Shown here piece after piece: positions 39,091-48,880 of a stretch of 64,000 nucleotides of DNA (the first letter of the stretch is position 1; each line of letters begins with the position of its first letter). Made by a program: the position numbers and the translations under genes. This DNA comes from Trichopria drosophilae. Its lineage: Eukaryota; Arthropoda; Insecta; Hymenoptera; Diapriidae. The stretch spans positions 139,180,001-139,244,000 of the forward strand of contig CM059584.1 in NCBI GenBank assembly GCA_030407085.1. The letters run 5' to 3'. Below the pieces are notes generated by a model. It was not told the DNA's origin, made no database searches, and saw nothing but the letters and a program-made list of their open reading frames with translations.

Positions 39091-39169
39091 TCGATTGCAT
39101 ACACACTGCAAAAAATACGAAAGAAATTTATTACCATTAACGAATTAACTGTACTGTTAATTGAGAATG

Positions 39170-39240
39170 TTAAGTGTGTGTAAAATGCGCCAGAAAAAAG
39201 TGAAAAATATGTAAAATAGCATTTTACGCACACTGTAACA
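39170..39240. repeat. Palindrome GTGTGTAAAATGCG ... GCATTTTACGCACAC
   Basis: The stem is about 14 bp and the loop contains CAGAAAAAAGTGAAAAAT, like AGAAAAAAGTCAAAAT at 34.8 kb. It lies within the left arm of the inverted duplication but is absent from the right arm, so it was gained after the duplication or lost from the right arm. Confidence 0.55.
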
Positions 39241-39690
39241 TAAAAATATTTTTCCAGCCAAACTATTTTTAGGTATACAAGGTGTCTTTGGTAAGGCTAA
39301 ACGATTGGCTTGAAAAGGTATACCAGATTGTTTACAAGTACCCAACCAGATTAGTCCAAAAAAAAACGGTTTGCTTAGATAAAGTATAAATGGTACAATT
39401 GAAAAATTGGTTTGAAAATCACACTGGTTTGGGTAGTATGTTCTGTACCATTAAACCTTTCGGTTTAAAAAGTAAAGTTGGGTTGGTTATACAAAGTATG
39501 GTTCATAGCCTACAAGATTGGTTTGTACGGTTCGAATGGTTTGAAAATGAAACCGGGTATGTTGCGAGTAACAAACCAAATTGGTTGAAAAAGGCAGACT
39601 ATGTTTAGTTCGCATACCTAGTGATTGGTTCGTTAAAGCATGTTTGTACAACCAAACAATTGGTTTGAAGCCCGCACTTGTTTGGTTAAC

Positions 39691-41219
39691 GTTTGAATGT
39701 GTTTAAACTTGACTCAAAATGAATCCTGATTCTAAATTGAAAAGTTCCTCCAATATTTCTCCAGCATTTAATGGATTCAAATGAATGCATGCTTATCAGA
39801 ATGTCACATGAATAAAATGCATACACAATTATGCAACTATCCATCACAATCATAATTTTTCATTAAAAACTTATGCACATTGAGTTGCGGTTAAAGTTCG
39901 TTACAGTAATGCGGGAAACTTTTAATTCTTTGGTATTCAGGCTGTAATTCACTGAATCGAAGCATTGAACGATGAATTTTTCAGACCGACTGATGCGCCG
40001 TTTATAGAAATCGTTCGGTTGGCGCCCCGGAAATAAAACGATCGGGAAGTTTGGTAGTACAGCCTTATTCTATTACGATTCTGTGCCGCCGATGCATGCG
40101 TGGTTCATGCATGCAAAGTAGCTCTTTCCAATACCTTCGACGATGCGCTCCAAGTTTTCGTATAAATCGCCGTAGCGTGGAGTTCAAAACTTGTTTAATA
40201 ACAAACCCCCTATTCATTGCATACTAATGGAAAAATAAGTACATGAGAAAAAAGCCTATTACTACACTCATGAATAATGCTTGGGATAAAATCAACTCTG
40301 ATTCAACGTATTTGTAAACTAAAAATACAAGCGGGGATTTACCCGCAGCTCCGTAATGGGACCGCTTATCGCTCGAAACTAAACTAATTTGAGCTTGCAA
40401 TTTTTATGCGTGTAGGTGAGATTCATTAGAGTACGGTAAAAATTCCTCAGAGTGTTGAAACAAAATACGGATGGTCGTTAGAGCGTCAAAAATAGGGAGT
40501 TGCGATGCTGATACTACGTAGTTTGGTTGCTATTAATTAAATAGAATTCTCAGGTTATGGCGCTTAAATCAATTTGTTGGAAAAATAAAACCTACTCGGT
40601 TAACATATCAAAATAAAATAGACCCTAAGAGTTGAAAATAGTTGGTTACTGTCATTAGTTTTCCGTAATTAAACTATTTGGTTTCTATCGACTAATGCAA
40701 ACTGATAAGTTGAGGTATAAATGAATTCGGTTAGAATTAATTGAGGATGTTGATTTGAGGTTATTCGGTTCAGCAACTAAAAACGGTTGGGTTAGTTAAT
40801 AAAGCTGATTTGATACTTGCATTGAAATCGGTCTGGTTTTTTGATTTAATTTATTACCTGTAGCCTATCCGATTTGGTTTTCAAATCAACCATTTCAAAT
40901 GAACCATACTTTCTCCAACCAAATTGGTGTCATTCTTTTGAACAATGTGGTTTGCCGCAAGCGGCCTGATTTCGTTTTCATATCATGCCTATCTAGTTGG
41001 TTTTTTAAACCAATTGTTTGGTCTAAAAATCAAAATTTATCTAACCAAACTAGCCGTTGAACTCCATTAAGTGTTGCAGAAATCTTCGAGAAAGCAATAA
41101 CTAATTTATGAACCACTTTTATATACCGTCATCAATATGTCGCTTTGCTCGGAATGCAGTATTCATATTCATTGAAATCAACTACCTCACGCACTAGTCA
41201 AGAAATGTACTCTTTTTCA
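39691..41219. other. Spacer of the inverted duplication; no gene
   Basis: About 1.5 kb between the arms. It holds a CpG-richer block at 39990-40160, including a GATGCATG...CATGCATG palindrome near 40090-40113, and then AT-rich DNA. More degenerate GGTTTGG/CCAAACC minisatellite units occur from about 40550 to 41060. A TATATAAAAG box lies on the minus strand at 41117-41126. No open frame of protein-like character is present. Confidence 0.5.
41117..41126 (-). promoter_or_regulatory. Orphan TATA box
   Basis: TATATAAAAG, identical to the TATA box of the 87-aa gene, but the first ATG downstream gives only four codons. It may be a relic of a lost paralogue promoter or chance. Confidence 0.2.
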
Positions 41220-42080
41220 ACGTAACCAAACCAGTGTGGTTTTTAAACCAATCGGTGAGCTGTGCATGCCATAATTTGGCTAACAAATCGTTTGGTTTAC
41301 GAACTATACTTACTGTAACCAAATTGGTCTGCTTCTTTTAACCAATTTTGTTTTGTTACTTGCAGCCTAATCGGGTTTGTTTACAAGACAATTGAACTAT
41401 CTTGATCCGAACATACCAATCGTTTAATCTATGAATCACAAATTGTTTAACCAAACTAGTTTTATTTTTCAAACCAAACATGCAATGGTACGAAACATAC
41501 TATGCCTAATCAAACCATTCCGATTTTCAAACCTTCAGTTGTACCAATTACACTTTGTCTAAGTAAATCGGTCTTGTTCTTTGTGCTCATCTGGTTTGAG
41601 ACTTGCAAATAAGCAGCTATATTTTTTAAAGTCCATCATTTATTCCTACTAACCATACCGTACCATACCAAAAAAATGTTGACTAGAACGATACTTATTT
41701 ATTGATGTAAAGCTTATCTATTAAATTTATCTTTCTTCAACGCTGCACTGAAGGAATAATTGTTAACAATTAACATACTATATTTAACAGTAAAGTTACA
41801 TCGTTTGTAAATTAATTAGGAGACAAAAATAAAATTACACATACACGAAACTATTCTATTAGGTAACTTTTATTCTTCTATGCTACTCTTATAAAGCTAA
41901 AAACATTTTTCGAAATCCACAAAATCATCACACATTCCAGATCTCAAAATCCATCAAAGTCTATGCCCTGTGAATTACGACCGTATTACATCAGACGATG
42001 ATGATGTCTCATCCCTTCAACGGGAGTAATAACCGTATTCATGAGTGTCCTTCGAAAGTTCCGCCCCGGCGATTCTCGTG
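41220..42080 (-). repeat. Right arm of the large inverted duplication
   Basis: Inverted counterpart of 38818-39690. It contains the end of the 87-aa gene, its 3'UTR with AATAAA, and a CCAAACC/GGTTTGG minisatellite block. Collinearity of three separate landmarks in the same order argues for one duplication event over three chance similarities. Confidence 0.7.
41869..41874 (-). terminator. Polyadenylation signal AATAAA of the 87-aa gene
   Basis: AATAAA on the minus strand, about 143 bp after the stop codon of the 42017-42280 gene. The same signal in the same context (AGAAGAATAAAA) is kept in the inverted copy near 39006-39015 on the plus strand. This supports a functional 3' end in the ancestor of both copies. 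Confidence 0.6.
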
Positions 42081-42280
42081 GCTGCGTACTGGAACGGTTT
42101 AGCTTGAATTCCGACTGGCGTATGTTCGTCGTCCTGAGAAACGCTTCCTACTACAGAATAAGCGAAGAACGTCACTGGTTTAACAGATTTCAGCAATTTA
42201 TCCGACGAGGTTTGCTGACTGACTTCAGGTGTCGCCGATACAGCTGCTATCAAGATGAGGGACAACAATGATTTCCACAT
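42017..42280 (-). CDS. Small secreted protein, 87 aa, single exon
   Basis: The start is the ATG at 42280, because MWKSLLSLILIAAVSA is a typical signal peptide with cleavage predicted after residue 16. A longer frame upstream runs through the promoter. The mature part is 71 residues, starts TPEVSQQ, contains KPVTFFAYSVVGSV (34-47) and ends EYGYYSR. There is no Cys in the mature part and no recognised domain such as an R&R chitin-binding consensus. A TATATAAAAG box lies about 57 bp upstream of the ATG and an AATAAA about 140 bp after the stop, so this looks like a compact, complete gene. The neighbour at 42909-43223 is on the same strand with the same signal-peptide length and a similar central motif. 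Its last 20 or so codons and 3'UTR lie in one arm of a large inverted duplication whose other arm (38.8 kb) holds a decayed copy. Possible roles are cuticle, haemolymph or gland secretion; this is inferred only from the small secreted type. Confidence 0.8.
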   Translation of the reverse strand: MWKSLLSLILIAAVSATPEVSQQTSSDKLLKSVKPVTFFAYSVVGSVSQDDEHTPVGIQAKPFQYAATRIAGAELSKDTHEYGYYSR

Positions 42281-42336
42281 CTTGTGATGCTTTTGAAGCC
42301 TTCGGCGCGATTGACAATGTTCTACTTGAACCCGAT

Positions 42337-42346
42337 CTTTTATATA
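42337..42346 (-). promoter_or_regulatory. TATA box of the 87-aa secreted protein gene
   Basis: The minus strand reads TATATAAAAG about 57-66 bp before the ATG at 42280, implying a 5'UTR of only about 30-40 nt. No exact TCAGT initiator follows; weak candidates lie at about 42312-42318. The same decamer occurs at 41117-41126 without a following gene. Confidence 0.65.
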
Positions 42347-42861
42347 TCGAACGCTCCCCATTTATCGGCGAAATCTGGAGACGTAGTTCGGGTTGTGTAA
42401 AAATAAACGATTGATCTGGAATGCTGAGTGCCAAGTAATTGGCCAAGGACGATTCTGACGAGGTCCGCAACCTTGAAATCGAGTATACCCTTCGGATGCG
42501 GACGTCCGCAGTAAAGAAGATGAAACTCGGAACTTTCACTTTTGAAGGAGATTATCTTTAAGATCAATCTTTAACGAACTCCTATCATTACATTAATTTC
42601 ATAATTATCACTATCGTAAATTGTAAAAATGGACATTTTGCATCCACCTATGATCTAGATGATATTGGTCGTCACTTTTACTCCACCTAATTGACTTTTT
42701 CTGAATAATTGATGAAGAGACCATGTTTATGTTCTTACAGATGATGCATTGGTTGTTTAACTGTCACTGTTTGATGTCAAAGTTATGGCAGATAAAATTG
42801 CACCTAAAATCACTTACTTTGCCACTAAATTAACCATACGAAAATTCATAATACCTATGAG

Positions 42862-42867
42862 TTTAAT
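42862..42867 (-). terminator. Possible poly(A) signal ATTAAA of the 104-aa gene
   Basis: ATTAAA on the minus strand about 42 bp after the stop codon. It is the commonest variant of the signal, but the area is AT-rich and the match may be chance. Confidence 0.3.
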
Positions 42868-42908
42868 ACCAACGAAATCCGGATAACAAGATACCATCAG
42901 CGATCGAT

Positions 42909-43223
42909 TCACGCGAATTGATAATGTACGTGACCATCCTCGGTGAATCGGGGGATGATTCGCGTCGCCGGTTTACTAGGGGAAGTGGGTACTCCAGGAT
43001 TGCTCTCCCCCGGCGAATCTCCACCAGACACGAATGGAAGCGCCGATCCCATTATACTATATGAGGTAAACCTAATCACGCGATGTTCGGCAGCAGGGTG
43101 TCTGGAGGTGTCCAAAGCGTGGGTGTTTGGTGTTTGCGATAAGACGCCTACGGGTTCCACTAAATAACCGGGCTTAGCAGAAACAACGGCCGCGAAGGCT
43201 ACCACAATCAGCAACTTATACAT
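42909..43223 (-). CDS. Small secreted protein, 104 aa, single exon
   Basis: The frame opens with MYKLLIVVAFAAVVSA, a clear 16-residue signal peptide, followed by KPGYLVEPVGV. The mature chain is 88 residues. It contains RVIRFTSYSIMGSA (48-61), matching the FFAYSVVGS segment of the neighbour, then a Gly/Ser/Pro-rich linker, KPATRII (84-90) and the end DGHVHYQFA. It has no Cys and no recognised domain. A TATATAAGG box and a TCAGT initiator precede it with textbook spacing, giving a 38-nt 5'UTR. A possible ATTAAA poly(A) signal is at 42862-42867. The two genes are about 630 bp apart, tandem and co-oriented, so they are probable paralogues. Function is unknown. Extracellular or cuticle-associated location is inferred from the signal peptide and composition. 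Confidence 0.8.
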   Translation of the reverse strand: MYKLLIVVAFAAVVSAKPGYLVEPVGVLSQTPNTHALDTSRHPAAEHRVIRFTSYSIMGSALPFVSGGDSPGESNPGVPTSPSKPATRIIPRFTEDGHVHYQFA

Positions 43224-43257
43224 CGTGGTGGAACTTGGTGATGGACGCGTTCGTGTG

Positions 43258-43287
43258 GACTGAAGTCCACCTGTAGGCCTTATATAC
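43258..43287 (-). promoter_or_regulatory. Core promoter (TATA box and TCAGT initiator) of the 104-aa gene
   Basis: On the minus strand TATATAAGG begins at 43286 and the arthropod initiator TCAGT places +1 at the A at 43261, 25 nt downstream. The ATG at 43223 follows after 38 nt. The combination of TATA, initiator and a very short leader is typical of strongly and stage-specifically expressed insect secreted-protein genes. Confidence 0.75.
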
Positions 43288-43299
43288 TACTGGCGAGGT

Positions 43300-45630
43300 T
43301 AACAACTTCGCCATCCTTCCAAAATGAAAGGCCGCCTCGTTCGTCCTTGACCTGGTTTTTGCTTCACTTTTATTGCCAGAGCCTCGTCCGGTTCCGTATT
43401 CCGTATCGTAAATTACTCTGAGGATGTGAGAAATACAACCCGGAGATACGTACAGTCTAAAAATGTTAGAACAATAGTTAAAATATCTTTTTAATGAATA
43501 ATTTCTACTCAATGCCAACAATTTTTATTTTTCTTAAATGACTTTTAAACCAACGGGATATCAACATTATTGATAACATCAAACGTATTTATTGAATTCT
43601 TCAATTATGCCCCTCAATCATACCCTGTTTTTCCTAAACGAGTGTGTATAAAAATCTACTTTTATTTATTGAAACTACAGCGAATGTCTTGTAGCCACTA
43701 AGTATTTGTTCTAAAATATTTATTTTATAAATAAATGGCGTGCAGGCTGAAAAACTCACAAATCAAAAAACAAACAGGTAACAAAATTAGAAATGCCTGC
43801 TTATCGAGTTTGGTTTGACTGCCGGTTTTTTGAAGTGTCGGCTTTTTGATTTGTCGGTTTATCAACCCGCACTTAATAAATGTAATATTACATCAAAATT
43901 GTACGGTGCTTTTATATAATTCTTGATGCAATCTGAAATTAAGAAAATGTGTAAATATTTTAGCATAAACGCGAATAACTTTACAACCCTATACCCAGCC
44001 ATTGGCTTTCTTGTTGCAAAGAGATGTATAAAACTGACCTTCAATATTATGGACTTATGCCCTTTTTAAAAAATCGAGAACTGTTTTATGTTGTTTTATG
44101 TTGTTTTGTTTTATTTTATGTTATTGTTTTATTCACATCCTATTGCTAAAGAAACATTGAGCTTTTCTACGCTTAAAAATATAGATATCACGCTTATAAA
44201 AAATAATAGCCTTGTGTCTTTTTTTCATACCACCACAGAATTGTTTCAAACATTTTACGTATTTATTATACGCGAATTTTGATAACAGAATATCTTTTTA
44301 ATAACAATTTGAAGTATCGATAAATTTCACTTTGAAAATAGGTTATTTAAAATTTTATTTTTCAATGGCAATATCTATGTTTTAAATCTGAAAAAAATTT
44401 CCGTCTTTCTGGGCGTTCCTGTATTCAGACAAAAATGTATTAAAAGTGAAAATAAAAATGTTCAATCAAACTAAAACACTGGTTTTTGCAATCGAGAACT
44501 AGATATTAAGATAGCGCCGACATGATTTTTAACGGAAATCTATATTAAAAACAGTAACAGGAATTATATAAAAATACCAATTTCGGTCAGAAAAGTGAAA
44601 TGACTCAGCTGCTAACAGCTGTCATTTGAAACTGAATCTCATTATGCAACTTTTCTCAGAGATAAACAAATTTTTACGACATCGCACATTATTGGAATAT
44701 CGGAACGAAAAATTTATCTTTTTGGGGATCAATTGAAACAGGCAGCGTATAAACAGAAACTTGCCCGTGGCAAATAGAACTATTTGGTTTTTCTTTATTT
44801 TTCATTGTATTTTCGAACATTAATGAAATAATTTCCTTGTTTTCGGAAAAAAGTAAGTTGTAATTTAATACAAAAGATTTTAATTTTATTTTAAACTATT
44901 TATACACTTTCTGCTCGGGATAGTAACCTAGTAACAACCAAATATATATTAGAACAATTCCGAACAATCAAAATGAACCTCAAGTTTTAAAAAAATATAA
45001 TGTTACATAATGTAATTGACGAGGACTAACATTTTTAGAACAATGATATCTAATATATAAGGTTACACACTTTTTTAGTTATTCGATTTACTCTTTCTTC
45101 TCCCATTATTTCTAATAGAGATTTTTTGACAATAAAACCACACACTCAATTTTTCAAATAAAGCGACTGTGCAGCAACCAAATTAGTTTGTCATAAGTAC
45201 GTACGACTACGAAGAATCGAACCATTTTTAGTAGTTCACGAGAGATATATGAAAAATTGACATAAACACAGGTTGGCATGTACCCTTAAGGATAGGTCGA
45301 GCATAGATATTTTAAGAGAGACTGCATAAATAAGTGATTTTCTTTACATAGCTTTACTTGAAAGTATATAAAATACATCTAGATTTTCTTGTAACCTTTG
45401 TAACATATATTTACAGCAAGTTCTGTTCAGATAACTTGAAACCACATCGTGAATAATTTTAAACTTTCACAGGGGAATCCGAAAGCTTATATTTCCGTTA
45501 GAAAGGGATTGTGTTATAGGCTTATCATATTGTGTTTTTAAGTTTTCAACTATTCATTGCAACTTATACGACAATTCAAGATGGCGATGCCAAAATTTCG
45601 ACTGCAATTATTTCTTTTTTAAAAGTTATT
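43300..45630. other. No gene seen
   Basis: Upstream region of the 104-aa gene, then AT-rich DNA. A small hairpin pairs ACAAATCAAAAA near 43757 with TTTTTGATTTGT near 43855. Confidence 0.4.
44083..44128. repeat. TTTTATGTTG short tandem repeat
   Basis: GTTTTATGTT occurs twice in a row, then GTTTTGTTTTATTTTATGTT. This is a ten-base unit with slippage and not part of a gene. Confidence 0.7.
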
Positions 45631-45634
45631 TTAA

Positions 45635-46823
45635 CCCGATAACGCCGAGAGCGGGGTTTTGTTTTCTTGTCATAGTTTTTCATGTCAATAGTTTTCATAG
45701 CATGAGTTAATGAAATTGCACGACACCTCATATACTTTAGTTTTCGAGTGTGTTCTTTTCGAACCTGCCCTCCATTTTCTCATAAATTTAGCCGTTTTTT
45801 TAATATGGCGTCTTAAAGGGAAAAAACTCGGAAAAAACTTTTTTAAAAAAGTTATTTTTCTATATGAAGGAGTCATCCAATCGAATCGCGTTTCTGGATC
45901 CTCTGGCATTATGACTTGTACTTTAAGAAGACGTGTGACGTCCGATCAAAAATTTAAAATGGCGGCTGCAAAATAGCGGATCCAAAATGGCGGACTAAAA
46001 TGTCAAAATTTTCTTCGTTTTTTATGAGATTTTACATCAGACTGTTTTAGGAATCACACATTACGAATCCGTTGTCCAATTTTCAAAATTAAAAATGGCA
46101 AACTTAAATTGAAAATTTTCATCGATTTTTATGAAAATATGCACAATAGAATTTTTAAGATCATAGATTACGAATCCGTTGTCCGATTTTCAAACTGCAA
46201 AATGGTGTATCCGAAATGGCGGATATAAATGTGAAAATTACCATCGATTTTTATGACATTGTGCACAAGAGTGCTTTTGGGATCACAGATTATGAATCCG
46301 TTGTCAGATTTTCAAAATTGATAGATTCAAATAGATATTCCGCCATTTTGAATGTTTAAATTTTGACAACGAATTCGTAATTTGTGATCCAAAATCACCA
46401 GCTACATTGATTTTCGTAAAAAATTATTCATTTACAAAAGCGATACGTACAGAAAGGTAAAATTTACATCATATTGGCTCCTTATTGCAGCCGCCATTTT
46501 AAATTTTTGATCGGATGTCACGTCTTCCTAAAGTACAAGTCATTATGCTACAGGATCCAGAAGCGCGATTCGATTGGATGACGCCTTCATATAGAAAAAT
46601 AACTTTTTTAAACATATTTTTAAGATTTTTCTGAGGTTTTTCTTCTTCAAGACGCTATATTGTAAAAACTCCTAAATTTTATGAGAAAATGGTGGTCAGA
46701 TTCAAAAAGAACACACTCGAAAACTACAGGATATGAGATGTCGTACAATTTCATTAACTCTTTCTATGAAAACTATCGACATGAAAAATTGTGAAAATTT
46801 GTGCCGACCACGGCGTTATCGGG
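45635..46823. mobile_element. TTAA-flanked foldback element D (piggyBac-type MITE)
   Basis: It starts CCCGATAACGCCG and ends CGGCGTTATCGGG, a perfect 13-bp inverse pair. Both ends are directly flanked by TTAA (45631-45634, 46824-46827). Arms of about 335 bp include inverse matches such as AAGTACAAGTCATTATG, GATTCGATTGGATGA and TTTTCGAGTGTGTTCTTTT. The centre (about 46000-46345) is a three-unit tandem repeat. The open frames in the arms mirror each other (45685-45909 minus and its plus-strand shadow) and are not genes. Confidence 0.85.
46000..46345. repeat. Three tandem units (107-122 bp) inside element D
   Basis: TTACGAATCCGTTGTCC begins at 46061 and 46168, and TTATGAATCCGTTGTC at 46290. The units also share ATCGATTTTTATGA and an AATGGCGGA-type motif. 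They belong to the same dispersed family of about 120 bp seen at 1.1, 2.9 and 18 kb, here captured by a transposable element. Confidence 0.7.
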
Positions 46824-47448
46824 TTAATGTACCAATTCTTCAAACATTTTTTGAACTTAATAAAATTCATAGTACCTGCCTCTATGTTTTTTATATTTCT
46901 GATTAGGCCTTTATTTAACTTTTTTTCAAATATTCAACATGGCCGATCCAGTTTAAAGGTCGAAATTTCAAATGTCTCTTCAAATTTTTATGAAACTTGA
47001 TAAATTAGTATAAAACTGACTTTCAAATTAACGTAAAGTTATGAAAGTTTTTTCCCAATACAATGTTCTTGATTAGTGATAGATGGTGCTGTAATCGTCA
47101 AAAATAAAAATTTAATTATTCGATACATAAAAGTGATACATATTTAAAAATAAACTCGAGCGGTTAAGGATATCACTTATGTGAAGACCATCAAACAATC
47201 TCTTTATTTCTCGACTGACATTCCAATTAGAAATCTCGAGGATAATGTTCGTACTAGAGTGTACTTGGTAACTTTTGTCAATGTTCCTCAGACGGAGTAA
47301 CTTTTTGAAGAAGTGTAGTTGTACCAAAAAAACACATAATAATAGCAAGGATTGGTTTCTTCAGAATTCGAATTACTGATATACGAAATAAATCGTATTT
47401 CACCATTTGTGAGAAAATGTAGGTATTATAGTCAACGCAATTGTACAA

Positions 47449-47462
47449 GCGCCACCACGCGG
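47449..47462 (-). promoter_or_regulatory. CTCF-like site
   Basis: Minus strand CCGCGTGGTGGCGC fits the CCGCGnGGnGGC core well. Flanks are ordinary AT-rich DNA. Confidence 0.4.
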
Positions 47463-47799
47463 TAAGCGTTTGATGTATGAACTTCTTAAGACGTCTGAAA
47501 TGAGCAGGTACGGAACACCGAGATTCAGACTGCCTGAATCTAGAAGAGATAGAAAATGAAGAAATAGTTCAAAAAAAAAATGTCCGCATTCATCCTATGT
47601 TCCGATCACTCTGAAAATTTAGCTGATGCATAAGTGACTATGGGAATAAAAATCACGTTACCGAAATAAATTTTCGAAAAATGGCATTTCATGTTTACTG
47701 ATTAATTTAATCACATTTTGATTGAAATTTAAGATTGTTAACCATATAAAAGTACATAAACGCAAATAACCTGGCGTAAAGTTTACCCACAACACCAGG

Positions 47800-48060
47800 C
47801 TTTAAACTGAGCATTAATAGGGATCGACGTGTCAAATCGTGAGCAATGATCGGTAGAACGCCGCCACATCTCTCGTGCTCAATTACGAAGGCGATAATGA
47901 GTAATTAAGTCAGTTTTGGCGGGCATAATGTCATTGTTGGGAGAAATTTGACGCGCGCGAAAGCGGCATTCGGTCCAGATAACGGATATAAATGACTTTA
48001 GCCGCAGCATTGCCTGCATTCGCGTTGAACTTATCCAAGTCGGGCAGAACTGTCAAATGA
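47800..48060. other. CpG-rich noncoding block, candidate regulatory element
   Basis: A sharply GC-richer stretch with several TAATTA/AATTAAG homeodomain-type cores and CpG-rich spacers (GACGCGCGCGAAAGCGG). No open frame above 60 codons exists in it. Regulatory function is inferred from composition only. Confidence 0.3.
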
Positions 48061-48126
48061 GATTACAGCAAGTTTCGCGAAGTGGCGGATAGGATCCGTA
48101 CACCAGCCTAGAAAGTGGCGGCATTG

Positions 48127-48145
48127 TATATATATATATATATAT
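48127..48145. repeat. (TA)n microsatellite
   Basis: About nine uninterrupted TA dinucleotides. Confidence 0.9.
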
Positions 48146-48734
48146 TATTTGTTATATAACGAGAGTGGTGGTGTGGTCCTTTCCGATGAGAAATAATAAA
48201 AGCAACTGGGAATTGAGTGTCGCTCGAGCGAAGAAAGGGCCTCTGGGTATGGGTAGTATCGTCTCTAAGTTGGTTCCCTGTAAAAAGACAAAGAATCCAT
48301 CCGGGAAAGAATAGAAAGATACTAAACTTTGCCTGTGGTATTTTATCGTGGAGTAATATTAAATATTTATTTATCCATGGGTGGATTTAGATTTTTAGAA
48401 TAGAAAGACACACTAGTCTGAGGCAAAATTGGAAATATTAAGTATAACCGGATAGAAATATTTCTGCACTCTTTGGTTTATATTAGCCGATGTTACTAAT
48501 ATTTCGTGCTATGATAAAATCAATTCGATAAAATAGCAAATTTCCTTGTCGGAATTATACTTCTACTAAAAAATCCAAACAGTATTTTCCTAGTTTTGGA
48601 GAAGCTTAGATAATTCTTCAACCCCTGAATCTTCTGACAAATACATTCTTCTTTACATGAAAAATTGCTGAAAATGTTTAATCGGTGGTTTTCGGGGTCG
48701 TTGATTATAAATACCACCACAGATTTTCATATTT

Positions 48735-48880
48735 CAAATGGCGAATCAAATATGGCGGATAAATTTATCTTTTTGTTTTTTTTTAATTTCTTTTTATTAT
48801 TTAAAATTTCAAACATTATTTGATTCAGACAATTTTGGGTAGATACTAGGCGATTTTTGGGGTCGCTAATCACTAATATC
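48735..48880. repeat. Single AATGGCGG-family unit
   Basis: AATGGCGAATCAAATATGGCGG (split as AATGGCGAATC and ATATGGCGGA) at about 48737 is followed by a block ending GGGGTCGCTAATCACTAAT at about 48860, as in other units. Confidence 0.5.

Larger units (their letters stand above)
38818..39690 (+). repeat. Left arm of a large inverted duplication
   Basis: This segment matches 41220-42080 in inverted orientation with indels. The shared order is: gene 3' end and 3'UTR (38820-39090), a short segment around AACGAATTAACTGTACTGTT, then the TTGGTTT-type minisatellite (39335-39690). The left arm has extra DNA around 39090-39150 and a private palindrome at 39170-39240. Arms are about 870 bp and the spacer about 1.5 kb. 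Divergence looks moderate, so the duplication is not recent. Confidence 0.7.

Noticed and set aside
45685..45976. Frames on both strands at the left arm of element D
   Set aside because: They lie in an inverted repeat arm and mirror a sequence in the other arm; no transposase features.
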